Origin: Bacillota bacterium
GTDB lineage: Bacteria > Bacillota > Clostridia > Acetivibrionales > DTU013
Assembly: GCA_023418915.1 (NCBI GenBank)
Contig: JAEZYU010000038.1
Location: 310,001-374,000, forward strand
Reading direction: 5' to 3'
DNA: 64,000 nt
Positions within the stretch are counted from its first letter, which is position 1. Each line of letters opens with the position of its first letter. Shown one piece after another: positions 37,677 through 47,285 of the stretch. The position numbers and the translations under genes were made by a program. The notes under the pieces were generated by a model, which did not search any database, was not told where the DNA came from, and was given only the letters and a program-made list of their open reading frames with translations.

Positions 37677-37870
37677 ATTTTCTCTCCATAACCATATGAT
37701 GGACAACGCCTCAAAATCATAGACGGAAAAACCAGAAAAATGTTTCAAAGCAATCTGCTGTTGGAAACTATTCTATTGAAGGAATCAGAAATAAAATATA
37801 TAGCAGCTTTTTGAGTCATAATATTTATCATACAGATATGCAAATATAATTAGAAAAGGAGCTATCTAAT

Positions 37871-38062
37871 ATGAAAGCATCGATCGACAGAGACGGTTGT
37901 ATTGCCTGCGAGCTTTGTACATCCTCATGCCCTGAAGTATTTCGGATGGCCGATGACGGCCTTGCCGAGGTTTATGTGGATGAGGTTCCAGAAGATGCAC
38001 AGGAGTGTGCAAAGGAAGCGGAAGAAGGATGCCCTGTGTCAGTGATAAAGGTCGAAGAATGA
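37871..38062 (+). CDS. small [4Fe-4S] ferredoxin
   Basis: A 63-residue acidic electron carrier. CIACELCTSSCPEVF gives Cys10, 13, 16 and 20, and the remote Cys is in EEGCPVSVIKV (54), the pattern of one [4Fe-4S] cluster; the extra Cys20 and the Cys in AQECAKEA resemble the disulfide pair of Desulfovibrio-type ferredoxins. It would shuttle electrons for low-potential fermentative or radical enzymes. The gene has a strong AAAAGGAG site and is monocistronic. Confidence 0.94.
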   Translation: MKASIDRDGCIACELCTSSCPEVFRMADDGLAEVYVDEVPEDAQECAKEAEEGCPVSVIKVEE

Positions 38063-38153
38063 TCATAAGAAGTTGAATTTATATGGGAATGTCGGAAAAT
38101 TTGAGGTATACTGATAAAAGCATATTATGTGTACATTAAGGAGATTATCACCG

Positions 38154-38759
38154 GTGAAAAGAGATATGCGTTTTTATTTGAACCTGTTTTTTTCGACATT
38201 TACATTGAGCGCTTTTACATTTGGCGGCGGTTATGTCATCGTACCGCTAATGCACAAGCGGTTTGCAAAAGAGCTGAAATGGATAGATGAGGATGAAATG
38301 CTGGACCTTGTGGCCATTGGCCAGTCGGCGCCCGGACCGATAGCAATAAATGCTTCCATTCTGGTAGGATACAGGATGGCCGGTATTCCGGGTGCTGTCC
38401 TCACCATTCTCGGTACTGTTTTACCGCCGCTGATCACAATCACAGCAATATCCTTCTTTTATATAGCCTTTCGAAGCAACAAAATAATCCAGTCGCTGCT
38501 CAAAGGCATGCAAGCCGGTGTGGCAGCAGTCATCGTTGATGTCGTTATAACCATGGCAGCTAAGATAATAAAAAACAAAAAGCTCCTTCCTGTATCGGTA
38601 ATGATACTATCCTTTATCGCTGCTTCATTTTTCAATGTCAATATTGTTATAATCCTACTGATATGCGCTATTTTAGGCTTATACACAAATTCTCGCACAA
38701 AACAGCACCACACTTGTGATGTGGACTCAAAAACCGAAAAAAAGGGGGATTCGGAATGA
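38154..38759 (+). CDS. ChrA-family transporter, first half-subunit
   Basis: A 201-residue membrane protein: one ChrA domain with FTFGGGYVIVPLMHKRF, DLVAIGQSAPGPIAINASIL (the family's GQ-x-PGP signature), and about five to six helices. Short-chain ChrA proteins occur as adjacent pairs that together replace the long two-domain ChrA and export chromate or related anions. The GTG at 38154 has AAGGAG 10 nt upstream and is preferred over an upstream ATG without a site. The stop overlaps the next start (ATGA), so the two are translationally coupled. Confidence 0.88.
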   Translation: MKRDMRFYLNLFFSTFTLSAFTFGGGYVIVPLMHKRFAKELKWIDEDEMLDLVAIGQSAPGPIAINASILVGYRMAGIPGAVLTILGTVLPPLITITAISFFYIAFRSNKIIQSLLKGMQAGVAAVIVDVVITMAAKIIKNKKLLPVSVMILSFIAASFFNVNIVIILLICAILGLYTNSRTKQHHTCDVDSKTEKKGDSE

Positions 38760-39325
38760 TATATCTGCAGTTGTTCTGGAGCTTTCTTTTGGTAGGGCTG
38801 TTCAGCTTCGGAGGCGGTTATGCCGCTCTTCCTCTGATACAGGAGCAGGTTCTCGAAATAAATCAGTGGCTGACTGCGGCTGAGTTCATGGATGTTCTGA
38901 CGATCTCTCAGATCACCCCAGGCCCAATAGCTATCAACGCATCTACCTTTGTAGGCGTAAAAATAGCCGGGATACCCGGAGCTATAGTGGCAACGGCAGG
39001 CTGTATCACCCCATCATGCATCATCGTATTAATACTGGCCGCACTATATTACAGATATAAAGGACTGAGTATGGTCCAAGGTATCATCAAAGGGCTTCGC
39101 CCCGCCGTGGTCGCTCTGATTGCATCCTCCGGTGTATCAATATTGACAGCCGCACTCTTCGGTAAGGAAGATATGCTTTCACTTAGCCTTTCGGACATCA
39201 ATCTGATAGCTGTCATCTTGTTTGCAGCCAGCCTGTTCGTTTTGAGAAAATTCAGGCTCAATCCCATTTTTGCCATGCTTGCAGCAGGTGCAGCAGGTGT
39301 TGTGATATATGGCTTTGTAATATAA
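38756..39325 (+). CDS. ChrA-family transporter, second half-subunit
   Basis: A 189-residue partner of the preceding gene with the matching motifs FSFGGGYAALPLIQEQV and VLTISQITPGPIAINASTFVG followed by hydrophobic helices. The 4-bp ATGA overlap with the first gene supports a 1:1 heterodimer. A chromate substrate is only the family name: in anaerobes the physiological anion could be another oxyanion. Confidence 0.9.
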   Translation: MIYLQLFWSFLLVGLFSFGGGYAALPLIQEQVLEINQWLTAAEFMDVLTISQITPGPIAINASTFVGVKIAGIPGAIVATAGCITPSCIIVLILAALYYRYKGLSMVQGIIKGLRPAVVALIASSGVSILTAALFGKEDMLSLSLSDINLIAVILFAASLFVLRKFRLNPIFAMLAAGAAGVVIYGFVI

Positions 39326-39496
39326 CGCCTCATTTACTGATGATTGCCATATTATACCATATTTTCTGGCACTATGTAATTTTTCTTTGCGGGTCACCCC
39401 TAAAATCACCCCTAAAAACACTCCATTCATACCTGAAAGGTGATTACAGAAAGTTACGGTTAACCTACAATTGATATTGGAAAGGTAGGTGTTACC

Positions 39497-39826
39497 ATGG
39501 CTTTTTATAAAGAACCCTGTATCCACTGTGGCTTCCTTCTTCCCCGGGATTCTCAGTTCTGCTCTAAATGCGGCAGCAGAAGTCCCTTTATCTACAGCTG
39601 TCCGCAATGTCTTCGTGAGATACATAAGGGGGAATCTTTTTGCCAGGGATGCGGCAGGCCTCTATATATCCTTTGTCCCAAGTGCATGGAGAGGACATTC
39701 ATACAGGACACCTGCGAGTATTGCGGTGAAAGCCTAATGATGCAATGCCCGAATAAGCGCTGCCAGAGCTTGCAGTTCTTTGAGAATAAAAAGTGCACTG
39801 CATGCGGAAAAGTGCTGATCAAATGA
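39497..39826 (+). CDS. double zinc-ribbon protein
   Basis: A 109-residue cytoplasmic protein made of successive CxxC knuckles: CIHCGF and FCSKCGSR, SCPQCL and FCQGCGRP, LCPKCME with CEYCGE, and CPNKRCQ with CTACGK, i.e. about four zinc ribbons and no other domain. This kind of protein generally mediates protein or nucleic-acid contacts. It is the first of four same-strand genes (39.5-47.7 kb), of which three have zinc ribbons and one is a giant vWA lipoprotein; joint function is inferred from order and shared fold. The ATG follows AAGGTAGGTG. Confidence 0.88.
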   Translation: MAFYKEPCIHCGFLLPRDSQFCSKCGSRSPFIYSCPQCLREIHKGESFCQGCGRPLYILCPKCMERTFIQDTCEYCGESLMMQCPNKRCQSLQFFENKKCTACGKVLIK

Positions 39827-39959
39827 ATAGCAGACATGCTGACCCTGTTATCGGTCTGCTGCACGCAGCCATCCGGATCAGACATTGTATTTTGAAGCAT
39901 AGTTTTAGAAAGTCCAATGGTTCTTATCAATAAAAAACAGAAACAGGAGGAGATTGTCC

Positions 39960-40625
39960 ATGTTGAATTCATTCACACGCAACTATGAGGATAACAGCAC
40001 AGAGGCAGGCTTTCAGTTCACATTTTACTGCGACCTGTGTAATGACGGGTTCAAATCATCATTCATTGAATCAGAAACATATAAGAAGGGCTCGCTGCTT
40101 CGCGGCATCTCAGGCGGCGCAAGAGCGTTAGGTTCTCTCTTCGGAGGTGCTGTAGGCAATGCAGCCTATAGCGCAAGCTATGGCAGTGATGTGCTTTCTG
40201 AGAAATTCAATGGTATGAGCCCGGAATGGCAAAAAGAGCATGAGAAAGCTTTCATTCAGGCTCAAAACGAGGCAAAGCAGCATTTCAACCGCTGTCACGG
40301 CTGCCGCCAGTGGATCTGTGATGCAGATTTCAATGAAGACGAAGGCATGTGCGTCGAATGCGCTCCCCGGCAGAATGTAACTGTTGCCAAGGCAAAAGCC
40401 AACAGGATGGTGCAGCAGATTGAAGAGGCGGCGGAAACAGCGAATGTGTTCCGAGGCGTCATTGAGAGCAAGACCATAACCTGTCCAAGCTGCGGAAAGC
40501 CATCAGGCGGCGGCAAGTTCTGCAACAACTGCGGCCACAACCTCTCAATGAACGTATGCCCGAATTGCGGCTCAAAGGTAGCTCTGGGCGTCAAGTTCTG
40601 CGGTGAGTGCGGCACCAGACTGTGA
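39960..40625 (+). CDS. zinc-ribbon protein with glycine-rich hydrophobic segment
   Basis: A 221-residue protein. An N-terminal CDLCNDGF is followed by a Gly/Ala-rich stretch (LLRGISGGARALGSLFGGAV and GNAAYSASYG) that looks like a glycine-zipper or membrane-associating segment. A central Cys set HGCRQWICDADF and CVECAP forms one metal site, a coiled-coil-like helix (AKANRMVQQIEEAAETA) follows, and two C-terminal ribbons (TCPSCGKPSGGGKFCNNCG; VCPNCGSKVALGVKFCGECG) close the chain. It lies between the small ribbon protein and the giant vWA gene; ATG 39960 has AGGAGG 9 nt upstream. I infer that it bridges cytosolic partners with the membrane. Confidence 0.85.
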   Translation: MLNSFTRNYEDNSTEAGFQFTFYCDLCNDGFKSSFIESETYKKGSLLRGISGGARALGSLFGGAVGNAAYSASYGSDVLSEKFNGMSPEWQKEHEKAFIQAQNEAKQHFNRCHGCRQWICDADFNEDEGMCVECAPRQNVTVAKAKANRMVQQIEEAAETANVFRGVIESKTITCPSCGKPSGGGKFCNNCGHNLSMNVCPNCGSKVALGVKFCGECGTRL

Positions 40626-40666
40626 GACAGGGGACGATCGCATGAGACAGGGGACGGTTCTGTGTC
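40623..40666. repeat. half-copies of the GGGGACGGTTCT hairpin element
   Basis: GACAGGGGACG occurs twice (about 40626 and 40646), the second extended to the full arm GGGGACGGTTCTGTGTC. Both are in the same orientation without the complementary right arm, so this looks like a remnant of the complete elements at 47.2 and 47.8 kb. It sits in the 150-bp gap before the giant vWA gene. Confidence 0.7.
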
Positions 40667-40777
40667 TTACCCCAAGGGATGGTCCTCTCGCATTGGTACA
40701 TAATCATTGGGGCGATCTCTGTGATTACAAACATTGGTAAGGCAATGCTGTAATATTGAAAGGTGAGGAATACTAAA

Positions 40778-43700
40778 ATGAAAAGACTAATTTCTACCCT
40801 GCTGGCAATAGCACTGCTGCTGAGCTGCTTTGCCGGGTGTTCGCGCAATAGCAAGGACAAGAAAGGCGACAGTAAGGAGACCGTATCTGAAAAAAAGACC
40901 ACAGCCAATACAGAAGGTCCGAAAAGAGGTCCTGTGGGCATATGGGACATACCTGTTCCGGAAATAAACCCTCTTGGTTCACAGGAACTATATCTTGATA
41001 CAAGCCATGATAAGGGTGACCATACCGTAAAGTATCTTGAAAACTATGTGGAGAACAAGAAAGATATACAGGGAGAAATGTGGTCGCTTGCGGTACAGGA
41101 TACCTCCGGCATACCTTTGGAATTTCTGAAGGAGTATGTGCAGGAGCTTGGGGGAACCGTTTTTTCAAGTGTGTTCGGAGATCGTCTTACATTTACATAC
41201 AAAAAGGATGACGAGAGTCTGTGGTGGGGCGATGCCGTCCTCACAGATGAAGGCTACATACTCAGTGTAATAAAAGAGCGGCACGTACCGGTCGGCAAGG
41301 AAGTAAAATTCAGCACAAGGGATTTCGGCGACGAAGACGAACCGGTGATAACATTTGTTACACAGACGGAGGGAAAACGATTCCAGTCCGCAGCCTTAAA
41401 CCTGCCAGACGGCGCATTATATCTTGAAATTGATTCAAGCAGCTCGACCGGGACATATAGGCGAACCGTTCATTATTATAAAGAACTATCCTCAATAAAA
41501 ACGAATAAGTTCATAATCGACGACCTGCCTCAGGGTTCGGACGCATTGACATGGAAATTCACATGGGAACCGGATGCTGCTCCCCGGGAATTCTCCGTCA
41601 AGCTGGAGGAACTGGGTGAAATACCACAGGTGAAATATGGTGATGTACCGGGTGCTTTAAAGGTATGCAGATACTCAACCGGAAATGCATCAGTGGAACC
41701 CCAGGAGTACGTGGAATACGATTCAGAGGAAGAACTCAACCTCGATGGTGATACAACCCCTGAAGGTGATCAGCTGTTCTGGCTTCCCGCCGGTTACTGG
41801 AATGTACTGCTGCCATCAAATATTGCAGGAGTTGCCGAAACCAGAGCCAGACTGATTCCTGTCAGTTCAGGCGAAATGACGGTATTAAATGTGCCGGAAT
41901 CTGTCAACAGCGCTTATTCGGCATTAAGTCTCGAATATGCCTCGCCCGAAGATTTCGCCGGTGCCATTGAAATAACTGAAACAAAGGACGATGGAGATAC
42001 GGCAAATATCTCATTTGTTGTGAATGACCCAAGCGACAGAGATGTATTCCCCGACAAAGAGAATACTGCCATCACAGAGGGCGGCAAGAAAGTCGAAATA
42101 CTTGATATTACCCGGAAGATACTTCCCCCGAGCGTAGTGCTCGTGCTGGACTCCTCCGGCTCCATGGGAAATCTGATGCCAGCCACCGTCGAATCGGCCA
42201 AAAAGTTTATCAATGGACTTCCTGATGGGACATATATAAAAGTGATAGATTTTGATACAGAGGTGAAGGTCCTCAAGGGCGAAACAAAGGACGCAGTCAT
42301 CAAAAGCCTCAGCTCCGTGAAGGCACTTGGAGCAACAAAGCTTTTTGACGCAACTATTGAAGGTATCAGGCTGCTTGAAGAGAAAAACCGGCCTGCACTG
42401 GTCGTATTTGCCGACGGAGCCGATTCAAGCATAGACGGTCAAGGCGAAGGAAGCTATTCTACTATGGAAGAGGTCATCGATGTTATCAAGGAAGCAAACA
42501 TACCATTATATACCATCGGATTCAGAGACGGCGCTGACAAAAAGGCGATGAAAGACTTTGCCGCTGCATCAGGCGGACAGTACTATGACGCTAAAGATAA
42601 CAAGGCGCTCGACAGTGTATTTGAGGCTATAGGCAGTAAATTCGGAAATTCATTTGTAATAAAGTACAGACGCCCTACCGAGACTGCACTGTCAAATACT
42701 CCTGTAGTCAGCTTAATCATGGACGCTTCAGGTTCAATGGATATAGACCCTGCGGAAGAAGAGGGATGCGGCTGGCGCATGGACAAGACCAAAGCACTGT
42801 TCCATGACTTTGTACAGAAATTGCCCGACGGCTGTCTGATGCAGATGATAAGCTTCCAGAGCGGTCTGGTAAACACTATCAGACAGAATCAGATAATCAC
42901 AGACAAAAAATCCCCTATACTTCAGGCGATAGGCTGCATGGACGCCAACGGCGGTACACCGATACTGGATGCGGTTAAAATCGGCTATGAAAACCTGAGG
43001 GCTATCCCGACAAACAAAAAGGCCATCGTCTTTGTAACTGATGCCGGTCTTGAAGTTGATGAATATGATCAAGCCGAATTTGAAAAGCTTCTGGGTATGA
43101 TCAAAGATGACGGTATAAATGTTCTATGGGCAGGTATGGGCGTAACCGACAAGGAAGAATTATTCCGCAAGGCGGCCGAACTCTCCGGCGGACGATATAT
43201 TGTCAAAGAGGATGTAAACGATTTGAAAGCCGCTCTGGATGAAACCCTGGGACTTATTAACAAAGAGGGGGGCTCTGCACATATTCCCCTTTCTATAACA
43301 ATCAATGAGAAAACATCATCCGGTGACATATTTAATTATTCAGCTTCAACCGATGTTACATTTACAAAGCCTACAAAATCCGGAACAGCAGCAAAGCCCT
43401 CCACTGTGAGTTTTTCTACAGGTACGCGCCTGAATAATTACGATAGCAAACTGGCTGCAATGGTAACGGGTATGAGTATTCCGGGCGAGGATACGATACT
43501 GAACAAAAGGATGACACTAACCTCAAAATTAGCTAATGAGGCAGTTGAGATAACTGTAAAGGAAGCCTTCTTCTTTGAAAAGTTCATGGGACTTGAATCG
43601 GGAGACAAACAATTCCTGGCTTTAGAGTTGGAAATTAAAAACATCACCTCCGGCAGGATCCAATACCAGATACCCAGCTTTAAGAATCACTTTTATTTAA

Positions 43701-46700
43701 ACTGCAACAATGAGGGCAGCTATCCTGCCTCTGATGCCACATGGCTGACAGAGAAGCCCATAACCGCTCCGGGAGAATATGAGATGAATATATTCCCTGA
43801 CAAAACCTTGTCGGGTATGATGGTGTTTCTGGTTCCTAATGAGCCTCTGACCCAGTTTTCGCTGCATTTTTACGATACGGAATACGGCCATGTCCACATC
43901 CCGCTTGCAGGCAGGATGGAACATCAGTTGCTTGAACTGGACAGCTTCCCAACAACTGCTCCGGTAAAAATATCGGATGCTTTTTCGATGACCATAAAAG
44001 CTGTCGACACCATGGACAAAATACAAAAATACAGTGCAGAGGAAAAGACGACATTCCGGGTAATCGAAGCAGACTTTGATTCAAAAGTACAAGCCCTGCT
44101 TGATATTGATCCCGTCAGCAGACTGTGGATGAGGATCGATACCGGTTCGGGTCCTCTCATGACAAAAATGAATGATGTCACGGCGCTGTTGCCGTTTGGC
44201 TTCATGTCACCCGTCATGCTGGCACCGTCATCAGTGAACAGGGTCAGGATGGCCTATCCGGTTGCCAAATCGCTGCTCGGCGCGAAAGCCGAGATATGGG
44301 GCGATCTTGACAGCGGCAGTCTCCAGGTGCCTATAACGCAAGGCAGTTCATACGGCAACGCAGTAAATAAATCATCTGTTCAAGCCTTCGGGATGCAACT
44401 GCAGATAAATCAGTTAACAACACTCGGTGGTGTTGACGGTTACGGTTCCGATATCGCAGTGGCCGATGTTACATTCACCTGCCCGCCAGGTGTACAGGGC
44501 ACCATTATTCCTGAGGATATGTTCTGCCTGGTACGTGAAGACTACCTGGATGCCTTCAATAGCAGCGGTCTTCCTCCCTCTTCAGGTAACAGCGGATCCG
44601 AAAACAATGCCGATGACGAGGAGGATAATGAAACCTATGATGACGGAGAGTCCTACGATGATGAGGAGTACTACGATGATGAGGAGTCCTACGATGATGA
44701 AGAATCCTACGATGATGAGGAGCCCTACGATGATGAAGAGTCCTACGATGATGAAGAGTCCGGTGCATCTTCCTACAGCGCTAATCTGGGCAACCTCACT
44801 TCAGTTGATTCAGGTTCGGAAGGTATTCTGGCTCCTGACAGTTCGAATCTTCTTTACAGCATAAACGAAGAATGGGCTGTTTTCAGCGGTACTCAGCGAA
44901 GAGGCCTTGTATTGTTCAGCCTGCCGGACGAAAGTAAAAAGTGGACATTAAAATCCAATTATTTCACAGATCTTAATGAAACCTTGTCAAATGGCAAGTA
45001 TTCGAGCTCCGAGCTTCTGGTAAGAGATACGCAGGCGGATGTATTCAACGATGGATTTGAAATAGAGCTGGCACAGGCTGTGCAAAAATCGATCAAAAAG
45101 TACGAATCCTACAAAACAGCAGAAAACGGCGCCGGATATGTCAAGACAGTGGATCTTACTCAGGGTGACAGCAAAAATTATATACCGGTGCCGACAATAG
45201 TTACACATGGTATCACGAAAATCAGAGCTGCAAGTACGCCAGATCAAGCTATCAGCATACTGAAACCGCTCAAGTGGCTGCCATCCAGCGAGCAGTGGAG
45301 TTATCGCTACTCGCCTGAGGCTGTATTGACGCAGGGCTGGGGTACGGAATGGGATCTGGGATATCTGGCAGCTTCATTATTCGCCAAATGCGGCAGCAAT
45401 CCGAAATTATGTGGCATCGCCCTGACAGAAGAGGGCTCGGTAAAGCTTTCTGAATTATGCCATCTGAATGAAATGAAATGCAAACTGCTGCCGGGAATAA
45501 AATACACAGATGCAAGCGGTAATGCAAGGGTATTTATTGTCCCATTCATGAAAGACATAACAGAGCTTGAAGGACTGGTCTACTTCACCGAATCTGTGAG
45601 CTATAAGGAAATCGAACCAAAGGAAGCTAATCTGACCGTATACGCCATGGCTGAGACAAAAGGCGATTCCGCATCATCGCTGACAGGTGATATCGGCAGT
45701 GTGCTTGGAGGCGGAGAGAGCGGCGGCATTGTTTATGAAGATATATTGCTGTTAACAAAGAGTATAACACTTCCCGAATTAAGCAATGATGTCATAGAAG
45801 TCGGATATGCCCAGGCAGGTCCTGGAACAGGCTCAGGGAAGCTGTATATGGCTGTCATCAGCACCCCGGACGGATTGGAGCCGGGCGAATATGGAGTTGA
45901 CACAGGAAAGAGCAAGGTCACAGCGATAAAGATAGAAGTCGAGCTTCCCAATGGAGTTGTTTCGCATGTCAGCACATTACCCGAAAACGACACGCTGGAC
46001 AAGGTCTATCACAACATCGCCATCAACCTTCCCGACCTTCCGGCGGAAGCGGCAAAAACCCTTGAGGACGCTTGTAATAAGGAATACAGGGCTGCCCAGA
46101 ATCCAAGCTCCATGTCTGCGCTCAAATGGTACGGACGTAACATCATAAACCGCTTTATCACGACGCAGACGGCTTACGACAAAGAGACAGGAGAGAAGAT
46201 GGGCCTTACGCTCGGACGTACAAACAAGGAACGTTTCATGGTACTTACATCACGAATGAGCAGTAAGGACAGCAAATTCTGGACTTCGATGGATCTGGTT
46301 CAGGCTTCCAACCAATGCCATAACGGAAATATGGAAACAGTGAAAGCATATAATGTTGGCTCAGGCATATTCATGTCGCTGCTGGAAGGTGAAGTTATAC
46401 CGGGTATCAATATGAACTTCCAGACATCATGGGCTAATGCCCCTGAAGGTACACAGCTCGTTTACATACCCGGCGGCAATATGAACAGGGAGGCATTTAT
46501 CGAACCGATGCGCAATTACGGCTTCCCCGAGCGTCTGCTCAGCAGTGTGGAGAATAACAGTAACATAATATATGTCACCGATAAGCCAACTTTATTCGGA
46601 GGTGAAAAGCGCTGGATGTGGCTGGAGATCAATCCCGAAACTTATGAGACCATATCTGTGTCAGATACTGGCGAGCACATGGGTGCAGGCTATGTCCAGA

Positions 46701-47185
46701 CATTGATGCGCTCAATAATACAGGGAGGCGCCAAATTCATGGCCGGTGCTTTCTTCGGGCTTGAGACAGCCATTTGGTCGATTGCCTCATACTCATTATT
46801 GTATTCTGATTATGAAAACATAATCAGAGCCGCTGAGATAACAACTAAACAAATCGGAAAGCATGTTGCAAAGATAGAGTCCGTATATTCCGACCCGCTG
46901 GGCACAGTGAAGGATACCATAAAAGAAGAAACCGGAATATCGGATATAACATCAGTTAAGGACGAAAAAAGCGGCGCATCGGCTTCGGCGGGTGAAGGCG
47001 GCTTGAGCGTCGGCGGCGGAGGAATCAAGCTTAACGTAAAGGTTGCGGATCTATGCAATATGGATTATGAAGTAAGCTTTAGCTTAGGTATAATCCCAGG
47101 CTTCGGAGAAGGCTTCAATAAAGCTGCAGAGTACTACTTTGAACGATGCGGTGATAGCGGCAGCGGCAGCAGCGGCAGCGAGTAA
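40778..47185 (+). CDS. giant lipoprotein with two von Willebrand A domains and acidic repeat
   Basis: A protein of about 2135 residues. It starts with a signal peptide and lipobox (LLSCFAGC), then an ~430-residue beta-rich N-terminal region. vWA-1 (about 450-640) has the MIDAS motif VLDSSGSM, and vWA-2 (about 640-830) has IMDASGSM with Thr/Asp partners (FVTDAGLEVDEYD); both look metal-competent. Long beta-rich segments follow, a six-fold acidic hexapeptide repeat (SYDDEE, about 1291-1327), and a C-terminal ~800-residue region with a Gly-rich tail. MIDAS vWA domains bind protein ligands through a divalent metal. It is flanked by zinc-ribbon genes with matching orientation. ATG 40778 is preferred. 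I recognise no full-length family. Confidence 0.88.
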   Translation: MKRLISTLLAIALLLSCFAGCSRNSKDKKGDSKETVSEKKTTANTEGPKRGPVGIWDIPVPEINPLGSQELYLDTSHDKGDHTVKYLENYVENKKDIQGEMWSLAVQDTSGIPLEFLKEYVQELGGTVFSSVFGDRLTFTYKKDDESLWWGDAVLTDEGYILSVIKERHVPVGKEVKFSTRDFGDEDEPVITFVTQTEGKRFQSAALNLPDGALYLEIDSSSSTGTYRRTVHYYKELSSIKTNKFIIDDLPQGSDALTWKFTWEPDAAPREFSVKLEELGEIPQVKYGDVPGALKVCRYSTGNASVEPQEYVEYDSEEELNLDGDTTPEGDQLFWLPAGYWNVLLPSNIAGVAETRARLIPVSSGEMTVLNVPESVNSAYSALSLEYASPEDFAGAIEITETKDDGDTANISFVVNDPSDRDVFPDKENTAITEGGKKVEILDITRKILPPSVVLVLDSSGSMGNLMPATVESAKKFINGLPDGTYIKVIDFDTEVKVLKGETKDAVIKSLSSVKALGATKLFDATIEGIRLLEEKNRPALVVFADGADSSIDGQGEGSYSTMEEVIDVIKEANIPLYTIGFRDGADKKAMKDFAAASGGQYYDAKDNKALDSVFEAIGSKFGNSFVIKYRRPTETALSNTPVVSLIMDASGSMDIDPAEEEGCGWRMDKTKALFHDFVQKLPDGCLMQMISFQSGLVNTIRQNQIITDKKSPILQAIGCMDANGGTPILDAVKIGYENLRAIPTNKKAIVFVTDAGLEVDEYDQAEFEKLLGMIKDDGINVLWAGMGVTDKEELFRKAAELSGGRYIVKEDVNDLKAALDETLGLINKEGGSAHIPLSITINEKTSSGDIFNYSASTDVTFTKPTKSGTAAKPSTVSFSTGTRLNNYDSKLAAMVTGMSIPGEDTILNKRMTLTSKLANEAVEITVKEAFFFEKFMGLESGDKQFLALELEIKNITSGRIQYQIPSFKNHFYLNCNNEGSYPASDATWLTEKPITAPGEYEMNIFPDKTLSGMMVFLVPNEPLTQFSLHFYDTEYGHVHIPLAGRMEHQLLELDSFPTTAPVKISDAFSMTIKAVDTMDKIQKYSAEEKTTFRVIEADFDSKVQALLDIDPVSRLWMRIDTGSGPLMTKMNDVTALLPFGFMSPVMLAPSSVNRVRMAYPVAKSLLGAKAEIWGDLDSGSLQVPITQGSSYGNAVNKSSVQAFGMQLQINQLTTLGGVDGYGSDIAVADVTFTCPPGVQGTIIPEDMFCLVREDYLDAFNSSGLPPSSGNSGSENNADDEEDNETYDDGESYDDEEYYDDEESYDDEESYDDEEPYDDEESYDDEESGASSYSANLGNLTSVDSGSEGILAPDSSNLLYSINEEWAVFSGTQRRGLVLFSLPDESKKWTLKSNYFTDLNETLSNGKYSSSELLVRDTQADVFNDGFEIELAQAVQKSIKKYESYKTAENGAGYVKTVDLTQGDSKNYIPVPTIVTHGITKIRAASTPDQAISILKPLKWLPSSEQWSYRYSPEAVLTQGWGTEWDLGYLAASLFAKCGSNPKLCGIALTEEGSVKLSELCHLNEMKCKLLPGIKYTDASGNARVFIVPFMKDITELEGLVYFTESVSYKEIEPKEANLTVYAMAETKGDSASSLTGDIGSVLGGGESGGIVYEDILLLTKSITLPELSNDVIEVGYAQAGPGTGSGKLYMAVISTPDGLEPGEYGVDTGKSKVTAIKIEVELPNGVVSHVSTLPENDTLDKVYHNIAINLPDLPAEAAKTLEDACNKEYRAAQNPSSMSALKWYGRNIINRFITTQTAYDKETGEKMGLTLGRTNKERFMVLTSRMSSKDSKFWTSMDLVQASNQCHNGNMETVKAYNVGSGIFMSLLEGEVIPGINMNFQTSWANAPEGTQLVYIPGGNMNREAFIEPMRNYGFPERLLSSVENNSNIIYVTDKPTLFGGEKRWMWLEINPETYETISVSDTGEHMGAGYVQTLMRSIIQGGAKFMAGAFFGLETAIWSIASYSLLYSDYENIIRAAEITTKQIGKHVAKIESVYSDPLGTVKDTIKEETGISDITSVKDEKSGASASAGEGGLSVGGGGIKLNVKVADLCNMDYEVSFSLGIIPGFGEGFNKAAEYYFERCGDSGSGSSGSE
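44651..44758 (+). repeat. in-frame 18-bp repeat encoding SYDDEE
   Basis: Six units of 18 bp (starts at 44651, 44669, 44687, 44705, 44723, 44741), each encoding one acidic hexapeptide. It is a flexible, strongly negative linker within the giant vWA protein, possibly cation-binding, and prone to copy-number change without frameshift. Confidence 0.9.
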
Positions 47186-47190
47186 AAGGA

Positions 47191-47264
47191 GGACAGGGGA
47201 CGGTTCTGTGTCCTGTGATAAACATAAAAAGTATAGCTCTGGGACACAGAACCGTCCCCTGTCC
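47191..47264. repeat. complete 23-bp inverted-repeat hairpin element, copy A
   Basis: The arm GGACAGGGGACGGTTCTGTG plus TCC (47191-47213) is perfectly complementary to 47242-47264, with a 28-nt loop. It follows the vWA stop codon by 5 bp and precedes the last zinc-ribbon gene, so it could terminate or stabilise the long mRNA. It is identical in its arms to copy B at 47757-47830, which marks it as a dispersed element. Confidence 0.88.
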
Positions 47265-47285
47265 CAGACATAAGGGGGTAAAATC

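Noticed and set aside
44556..44768. Minus-strand frame rich in His and Arg
   Set aside because: It is the antisense reading of the acidic SYDDEE repeat of the giant vWA gene.
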